This document shows positions 31,656 through 36,857 of a DNA stretch of 36,857 nucleotides, piece by piece. This stretch comes from an uncultured Clostridia bacterium (GTDB lineage: Bacteria; Bacillota; Clostridia; Christensenellales; Aristaeellaceae). The notes beneath the pieces are model-generated. The model saw only the letters and a list, made by a program, of their open reading frames with translations. It was not told the origin of the DNA and made no database searches. A program made the translations under genes and the position numbers. Numbering within the stretch: position 1 is the first letter of the stretch; each line of letters begins with the position of its first letter. The stretch covers positions 1-36,857 of the forward strand of contig CAMOVR010000016.1 of NCBI GenBank assembly GCA_946627565.1, written 5' to 3'.

Positions 31656-32903
31656 TTATTTCTTCATTTTTTCCTGCATCACTTCATAGGCTTTTGCCAG
31701 CTGGGGATCCTTCAGGTCTCCCATTTCATAGATCCCGGGATCTCCCTCCGGCAGTGCATACTCCACATCCGGCGTAATGCCGATGGAATGTACCTTGTTC
31801 CCGTTTGGGGTGAAATACTGGGCAATGGTCAGCTGCATACCGGCTCCTTCGGTGCCTACGCCCGTCACGGCCTGTATGATGCCCTTGCCGTAGCTCTGCA
31901 CGCCCACCACGGTGGCGTCAGCCCTGTCCTTCAGGGCGCCGGTCAGAATTTCAGAGGAGCTGGCGGAGTTTTCGTTGATGAGAATCACCAGGGGCATGTC
32001 CACCTTTCCGTCCACGGAATAGGAGTACTGCCTGGATCCGTCCTTGTACTCGGTATAATAAATCACGCCTTCATCCAGGAAACGGTCAGCCATGGATTCT
32101 GCGTCTGACACCCATCCGCCGGGGTTGTCCCTGAGGTCAAGGATAAGCCCTTTGGCACCCTTGGCGATCAGGTCATCCAGGGCTTCGTCAAATTTGTCGG
32201 CACAGTCGCCGGCAAACTCATAGATCACCAGATACCCGATCTCATCATCCAGCATGGCGGCTTCCACCCGGTTCACCGTGATGGTGGCCCTGGTGAGAAC
32301 CTTCTCAATCTCCTCACCGTCCCGGAGGAAGGTCACCTTCACATCCGTATCCGGGGTCCCGCGCATGATTTCCACCGCATCATTGAGTGTATCGGCGGTA
32401 ACATACACATCTTCCACCTTGTAGAGGATATCCCCGCGCATGACCCCGGCGGCTTCCGCGGGGCTTCCGGAGAAGGTCCGGATGATGGTGCACAGCTGTG
32501 TCTCATAGTTGGCAGAAATCAGCATGCCCACACCCCCGTATTCGCCTTCGTCATCCTCCCACATCTCTTCAAACTCTTCCGGGTTATAGTAGAAGGTATA
32601 GGGATCCCCTATGGCATCCAGCATGCCGTAGGCCGCGCCTTCCAGAAGGTCCCCTTCATCCACATCCTGATAGTAGTTTTCTTCCACGATGGCCAGGATC
32701 TGCAGCAGGGTATCGTATTTGCGCAGGTCTTCATATTCCTCCGCGGAAATGGTGACGGTATCGCCCTCCGCAGCTGTGCCGGCGGCTGTTTCGGTAGCCG
32801 CATCCCGGTATATGCTTCTCAGTCCCATAACAGGCAGTGCCGTGCAGGATGACAGCATGGAAATTACCAGCAGCAGCGAAAGAACCAGCAGGATTTTTTT
32901 CAT
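31656..32903 (-). CDS. S41 family C-terminal processing protease, lipoprotein
   Basis: 415 aa from MKKILLVLSL (AAGGGG 7 nt upstream). The signal peptide ends in a lipobox LSSC with Cys20, so it should be anchored to the outer face of the membrane. A PDZ domain lies at about 120-205 (GVGMLISA, GSPAEAAGVMRGDIL). The S41 catalytic set can be read as Ser315 (ENSASSSE), Lys340 and Gln344 (YGKGIIQ), with the same 25/4 spacing as Bacillus CtpB. It follows a paralogue by 25 nt, a tandem duplication. Confidence 0.93.
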   Translation of the reverse strand: MKKILLVLSLLLVISMLSSCTALPVMGLRSIYRDAATETAAGTAAEGDTVTISAEEYEDLRKYDTLLQILAIVEENYYQDVDEGDLLEGAAYGMLDAIGDPYTFYYNPEEFEEMWEDDEGEYGGVGMLISANYETQLCTIIRTFSGSPAEAAGVMRGDILYKVEDVYVTADTLNDAVEIMRGTPDTDVKVTFLRDGEEIEKVLTRATITVNRVEAAMLDDEIGYLVIYEFAGDCADKFDEALDDLIAKGAKGLILDLRDNPGGWVSDAESMADRFLDEGVIYYTEYKDGSRQYSYSVDGKVDMPLVILINENSASSSEILTGALKDRADATVVGVQSYGKGIIQAVTGVGTEGAGMQLTIAQYFTPNGNKVHSIGITPDVEYALPEGDPGIYEMGDLKDPQLAKAYEVMQEKMKK

Positions 32904-32928
32904 ATTGCTTCCCCTTTCCATATGCCTG

Positions 32929-34104
32929 TCACTTCAGTATCGTCTGCATTTCATCCCATGCAGCGGCCAGCTGTGCATCTGCCATGTCTCCCAGCATGTA
33001 CATGCCGTTATCACCCTCGGGCAGTTCCACCACCCGGTCCGGTGCAATACCCACATGGTGAACGGCTGTTCCGTTCGGGGTGAAATACTGGGCAATGGTC
33101 AGCTGCATGGCATTTCCCTTGACATCCACAGGCAGAAGGTACTGTACCACGCCTTTGCCGAAGCTGTTCACACCCACCACGCGGCTGCCCAGACGGTCCC
33201 GCAGGGCTCCGGTCAGGAGTTCAGAGCAGGACGCACTGTTCTCATTGACCATAATCACCAGGGGAATATCCACGCTGCCGTCCGTTGTGGTGTAATCATG
33301 CCGGGTTCCGTCCCGGTATTCGATATAGGTCAGGATGCCTTCATCCAGGAACAGATCCCCAATGGAGACTGCGTCATTCACAAGGCCGCCCGGGTTGTCC
33401 CGCAGGTCCAGAATCAGCCCTTTCATGCCCTGCTCCATCAGACTGTTCAGCATCTCCTCAAACTGCTGCGCGCAGGTGCCAGCAAATTCCCAGAGACGGA
33501 TGTAGCCCACATCCCCCTCCAGCATGCAGGATTCCACCCGGTTCATGTTGATCTTTGCCCGAAGCACGGTTTTTTCCAGCATCTCCTCGCCCCGGATGAA
33601 GGTCACCTGCACGGTGGTGCCCGGAGTGCCCCGCATGATATTCACCGCGTCCTGGATGGTCTCCGGGGTCACGATGACGTCCTCCACCTGGTAGAGGATA
33701 TCCCCGCGGTGCACATCCGCTTCCTCAGCGGGGGAACCGGCGAACACCCGGGAAATGGTGCTCAGCCGGGTAATATAGGATGTGCTGATCTGAATGCCTA
33801 TGCCCGCATACTCACCGCTCTGGTGCTCCATGTATTCCGAGTAGGCATCTGCCGTGTAATAGAAGGTGTAGGGATCTTCCAGGGAATTGAGCATACCGGC
33901 TGCCGCACCGTCCAGCAGCGTTTCCACGTCCACTTCCTCGTAGTAGTTCTCTTCCACAATCTTCTCAATCTCCAGCAGTGTCTGGATCTTTTTGTACTGC
34001 TCGTAGAGCTCCCGGGGAATGGTCACCTCACTGCTCTCGGCACTGGCCCCGAGCATGGCAAAGGTCATGGCAAGGGCCAGGAAGCGTCTGACTGTCTTCT
34101 TCAT
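32929..34104 (-). CDS. S41 family C-terminal processing protease, secreted paralogue
   Basis: 391 aa with an N-terminal signal peptide ending near ASA (about residue 22), without a lipobox. PDZ at about 98-180, catalytic Ser292 (ENSASCSE), Lys317 and Gln321 (FGKGVVQ). About half of the residues look identical to the downstream copy. The ATG is preceded within two codons by an in-frame stop, so this start is fixed; the good AAAGGAG site is about 32 nt upstream, separated by a hairpin. Confidence 0.93.
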   Translation of the reverse strand: MKKTVRRFLALAMTFAMLGASAESSEVTIPRELYEQYKKIQTLLEIEKIVEENYYEEVDVETLLDGAAAGMLNSLEDPYTFYYTADAYSEYMEHQSGEYAGIGIQISTSYITRLSTISRVFAGSPAEEADVHRGDILYQVEDVIVTPETIQDAVNIMRGTPGTTVQVTFIRGEEMLEKTVLRAKINMNRVESCMLEGDVGYIRLWEFAGTCAQQFEEMLNSLMEQGMKGLILDLRDNPGGLVNDAVSIGDLFLDEGILTYIEYRDGTRHDYTTTDGSVDIPLVIMVNENSASCSELLTGALRDRLGSRVVGVNSFGKGVVQYLLPVDVKGNAMQLTIAQYFTPNGTAVHHVGIAPDRVVELPEGDNGMYMLGDMADAQLAAAWDEMQTILK

Positions 34105-34113
34105 CTCTCATCC

Positions 34114-34143
34114 GGAAACACCTGCGTGTTTCCCCTCTCCTTT
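34114..34143 (-). promoter_or_regulatory. Hairpin between Shine-Dalgarno and start of the upstream S41 gene
   Basis: The transcript has AAAGGAGAGG, then a perfect 8-bp hairpin (GGAAACAC/GTGTTTCC, loop GCAG, 34114-34133), then GGATGAGAG and ATG. Folding would bring the ribosome site to about 12 nt from the start codon. Confidence 0.5.
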
Positions 34144-34184
34144 CGCTGTTGGAAATGCATTTCATCTTATCGAAACTGCCCGGA

Positions 34185-35261
34185 TTATTTTCCTCTTGAG
34201 GTACCCTCGTCCTCACTCCTGCGGCGCGTCTTTTTCAGCTCCAGAAAAATCTTGAAGGTCATGGCATCTTCAAAGCGCCTCAGGTCCAGCCCCGTGTAGC
34301 GGTAAAGCTTGTCCAGACGGTATACCAGGGTGTTGCGGTGAATATACAGCTGCCGGGCGGTATCGGACAGGTTCAGGTCCTTGCGGAAAAATGTTTCCAC
34401 CGTGTAGAGCATTTCTTCGTTGAGCACCCGCTGTGTCCGGTCATTGAAGAGCACCCGGAGATAATCCCTGGCGGTGTTATCCGGAAGTTCCATGAGGAAC
34501 CTTTCCAGCAGCAGCTGGGAATAGGCATAGACATAGGCATCCGGGGTAAAGATCCTGCCCACTTCAATGGCCCTTCTGGCCTCGCTGTAGCTCTCCGGGA
34601 TCCCTGTCATATCGGAAACACTGTTCCCTATGCCCACCGTCATGGTCCGGGCCGTCTCCCCCATTACGGTTTCCTGCAGGGCCCGGGCATACTGCAGGGC
34701 ATCGTCCAGTGTTTCCCCGTCCTGGATATCCTTGATCATCACGGCCGTATGCCGGTCCATATCCACCAGCAGGTCGGATTCCTCCATGGGGGTAATGTCC
34801 CTGAGCATATCGTAGGTTCTGTCCGTGTCCATCTGCAGAATATGGAAGATGAGCACGCGTCTGTCCCTGGTCCGGGAAGTGTGCAGCCTGTTGCAGAGCA
34901 TATCCACATCACCTGTGTTCAGGTCCCCCAGCAGCAGATGCCGCAGGGCATCTGGTTCGCTGTCTTCCCGCCGGCTGCTGCTGTACATCCGTTCAATCAG
35001 GGCAGAGGACAGTTTCAGAATCTCCCTGGCACCCTGCAGGTTTTTCTCACAGACCAGCACCAGATCCGGGCGCTCCACAAGCAGGCAGAGCTTTCCCTGG
35101 ATCACGCAGGGATTGTCCGATTTCAGCAGCGGGGATGTCCGTATCACCAGATGATCCGGGTCCGACACCACGGCATCCCGGTCCCTGTCGATGACCACAA
35201 TGGGTATGCTGAGAGTGGACAGCGTCGCAACAATCTGGTCCATGACTTCCTGACTGACCAT
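34185..35261 (-). CDS. CdaR/PucR-type transcriptional regulator
   Basis: 358 aa from MVSQEVMDQI (GGGAG 7 nt upstream). The C-terminal PucR/CdaR helix-turn-helix reads LNLSDTARQLYIHRNTLVYRLDKL and ends with LDLRRFEDAMTFKIFLEL. The middle part resembles the GGDEF-like CdaR domain (TVGIGNSVSDMTGIPESYSEARRAIEVG). The N-terminal region may be a sensory domain; there is no signal or membrane segment. It lies 80 nt upstream of two S41 proteases in the same direction and may control them. The ligand is unknown. Confidence 0.85.
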   Translation of the reverse strand: MVSQEVMDQIVATLSTLSIPIVVIDRDRDAVVSDPDHLVIRTSPLLKSDNPCVIQGKLCLLVERPDLVLVCEKNLQGAREILKLSSALIERMYSSSRREDSEPDALRHLLLGDLNTGDVDMLCNRLHTSRTRDRRVLIFHILQMDTDRTYDMLRDITPMEESDLLVDMDRHTAVMIKDIQDGETLDDALQYARALQETVMGETARTMTVGIGNSVSDMTGIPESYSEARRAIEVGRIFTPDAYVYAYSQLLLERFLMELPDNTARDYLRVLFNDRTQRVLNEEMLYTVETFFRKDLNLSDTARQLYIHRNTLVYRLDKLYRYTGLDLRRFEDAMTFKIFLELKKTRRRSEDEGTSRGK

Positions 35262-35304
35262 AGTATCTCTCCCTCTCGTACAGATTGCACAAATACTGGG
35301 AGGG

Positions 35305-35333
35305 ATTATAGCAAAAAAGTACAGCGCTGAAAA
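35305..35333 (-). promoter_or_regulatory. Promoter of the CdaR-type regulator
   Basis: Minus-strand extended -10 TGCTATAAT (TATAAT at 35305-35310) with a weak -35 TTTTCA (35328-35333) at 17 nt. Confidence 0.55.
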
Positions 35334-35520
35334 GTACGGATTCCCATGCAGAACATATGAAAAGCTGGCGGATTTCCTTATTTGAGCCTGGAAGGAGCCG
35401 GGGAAAGGCTGTTCCGGTTCATTGTGCAATTCTACCAATCCGTTCCCGGGCCCAGTCCCCATAGTCCGAAACAGCTTACGGGAACGCGATAGAGATTCGA
35501 CAGGGATGCATGGTATCCTG
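35334..35520. other. Intergenic stretch without recognised features
   Basis: No gene, RNA or repeat can be supported between the regulator's promoter and the terminator of the sugar ABC ATPase gene. Confidence 0.5.
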
Positions 35521-35524
35521 CAGC

Positions 35525-35554
35525 AAAAAGAAAAGGCGGCCCTTTCGGGCCGCC
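35525..35554 (-). terminator. Intrinsic terminator of the sugar ABC ATPase gene
   Basis: Perfect 8-bp stem GGCGGCCC/GGGCCGCC with a GAAA loop (35535-35554), followed on the minus strand by TTTTCTTTTTG. Confidence 0.92.
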
Positions 35555-35567
35555 CCTGAATTCAGAA

Positions 35568-36689
35568 TCAGCGGGACAGGATGGTCTTCTCGGTATCCTT
35601 GTCGAAGAAGTGGAGATGGTTCACATCGAAGGCTACGCGGATCTTGTCGCCGGCACGGCTTGCGGTGCGGGGATCAACGCGGGCGATGATGTTGCCTTCC
35701 TTGCCGGTGGTGGTCAGATACAGGTAGGTCTCAGAGCCCATCTGTTCGGTGACTTCCACGTTCACATTGATGGCAGCGGTGGAGAACTTCTCGAGGAATT
35801 CAGCGCCGTCGTCGATGTTCTCGGGACGGATGCCCATGATGACTTCCTTGCCAACATAGGACTCATCCACAAACTTGCTGACCTTGAAGCCGGGAACAAC
35901 GATCTTGTTGTCGCCGAAGGTAGCCACCACGTCCTGGCCTTCCTTGGAGAGCCTGACGTTGAAGAAGTTCATCTGGGGGCTGCCGATGAAGCCAGCCACG
36001 AACTCGTTGCCGGGGAAGTCGTACAGGTTCTGGGGAGTATCCACCTGCTGCACAACGCCGTCCTTCATAACGACGATACGGGAAGCCATGGTCATAGCTT
36101 CGGTCTGGTCATGGGTAACATAGATGAAGGTTGTCTGCAGGCGCTGATGGAGCTTGGTGATCTCAGTACGCATGGCAACGCGCAGCTTGGCGTCCAGGTT
36201 GGACAGAGGTTCGTCGAACAGGAAGACCTTGGGCTCACGGACGATAGCACGGCCCAGAGCAACACGCTGACGCTGGCCGCCGGAGAGAGCCTTCGGCTTA
36301 CGGTTGAGCAGGTGAGCGATGTCCAGGATCTTTGCAGCTTCTTCCACGCGGCGCTTGATTTCATCCTTGGGGGTCTTGCGCAGCTTGAGACCGAAAGCCA
36401 TGTTGTCAAACACGGTCATATGCGGATACAGAGCATAGTTCTGGAACACCATGGCAATGTCGCGGTCCTTGGGAGCAACATCGTTCATGAGCTTGTCGCC
36501 GATGTAGAGCTCGCCGTCAGAGATTTCTTCCAGACCGGCGACCATACGCAGGGTGGTGGACTTGCCGCAGCCAGAAGGTCCGACCAGCACGATGAATTCC
36601 TTATCTTCGATATCCAGGCAGAAATCGCTGACAGCCGTTACGCCGCCCTGATAGATCTTATAAATGTGCTTGAGAGATACACTTGCCAT
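35568..36689 (-). CDS. ugpC: Sugar ABC transporter ATP-binding protein (MsmK/UgpC type)
   Basis: Energises carbohydrate importers; in Firmicutes a single MsmK-like ATPase often serves several permeases, which fits its solitary position here. From [10 protein letters not shown] (AAGGAGG 8 nt upstream) it has 373 aa. Walker [10 protein letters not shown] is at 37-45, Q-loop Gln83, signature LSGGQ 135-139, Walker B VFLFDE 155-160 and switch His193. A C-terminal TOBE/MalK-like regulatory domain (about 240-373) includes GIRPENI. Codon bias is strong, suggesting high expression. Confidence 0.95.
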   Translation of the reverse strand: MASVSLKHIYKIYQGGVTAVSDFCLDIEDKEFIVLVGPSGCGKSTTLRMVAGLEEISDGELYIGDKLMNDVAPKDRDIAMVFQNYALYPHMTVFDNMAFGLKLRKTPKDEIKRRVEEAAKILDIAHLLNRKPKALSGGQRQRVALGRAIVREPKVFLFDEPLSNLDAKLRVAMRTEITKLHQRLQTTFIYVTHDQTEAMTMASRIVVMKDGVVQQVDTPQNLYDFPGNEFVAGFIGSPQMNFFNVRLSKEGQDVVATFGDNKIVVPGFKVSKFVDESYVGKEVIMGIRPENIDDGAEFLEKFSTAAINVNVEVTEQMGSETYLYLTTTGKEGNIIARVDPRTASRAGDKIRVAFDVNHLHFFDKDTEKTILSR

Positions 36690-36748
36690 AGGTGTTTCCT
36701 CCTTCAATTTTCAGACTGTCTGTTTGTACCAGTCCTTATGATGGCAAT

Positions 36749-36777
36749 ATTATAACCCGGAATCCGGTCTATGGGAA
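36749..36777 (-). promoter_or_regulatory. Promoter of the sugar ABC ATPase gene
   Basis: Minus-strand -10 TATAAT (36749-36754) and -35 TTCCCA (36772-36777) with 17 nt between; the spacer holds a CCGGATTCCGG dyad (36757-36767). Confidence 0.55.
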
Positions 36778-36857
36778 TTGTCGAAACTTACAAGCATTTT
36801 TCTCCATCCTTGTGCACGTTGCCCACAGCTGTTTCTCATTCAGCCGCCTTTCACTTT

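Noticed and set aside
1-36857. CRISPR arrays, insertion sequences, tRNA and rRNA genes
   Set aside because: No regularly spaced repeats, transposase frames, terminal inverted repeats or tRNA/rRNA signatures were seen on either strand.

Overview
The window looks like a chromosomal segment of an anaerobic Clostridia-type Firmicute with a fairly GC-rich genome. The evidence is the gene order tlyA-nadK-argR-recN, a clostridial-type Rnf complex, PPi-dependent pyruvate phosphate dikinase, a methionyl-tRNA synthetase under a T-box, a PadR/DUF4097 module and strong Shine-Dalgarno sites before most genes. Nearly everything is on the minus strand; only a c-di-GMP protein (20519-23647) and a small DUF1292 protein (31302-31595) are on the plus strand.

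Layout by coordinate. 1-1170: an AT-rich AAA-type ATPase, probably acquired, of the kind found in defence loci; its neighbourhood is cut by the window edge. 1438-4077: ppdK with its own promoter and terminator. 4332-8975: an Rnf operon in the order C-D-E-A-B with no rnfG; rnfD and rnfE overlap by 8 nt. 9258-12329: nadK-argR-recN, translationally coupled. 12567-20356: a seven-gene operon pfkB-GNAT-hydrolase-murF-ddl-dxs-tlyA; the murF has a multi-span membrane region in place of the usual UDP-binding domain. 20519-23647: REC-GGDEF(degenerate)-EAL-membrane sensor-GGDEF protein, transcribed divergently from pfkB. 23936-27308: tatD and metG behind a Met T-box, preceded by a probable 6S RNA gene.

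27403-31110 is a PadR-controlled cluster: padR, a DUF4097 beta-repeat protein with 12 SGD-type repeats, and a secreted repeat/transglutaminase-like protein whose frame is broken by a single in-frame TAG. 31302-31595 is a DUF1292 protein. 31656-35261 holds a CdaR/PucR-type regulator followed by two tandem S41 (C-terminal processing) proteases. 35568-36689 is an MsmK/UgpC-type sugar ABC ATPase.

Central metabolism (PPDK, Rnf, PfkB, sugar ABC ATPase), cell-wall precursor synthesis (Ddl, MurF), isoprenoid synthesis (DXS) and surface functions (S41 proteases, transglutaminase-like protein) dominate. The most unusual points are the Rnf operon without rnfG, the membrane-embedded MurF homologue next to a divergent Ddl, the amber-interrupted transglutaminase-like gene, and the foreign-looking ATPase at the left edge.
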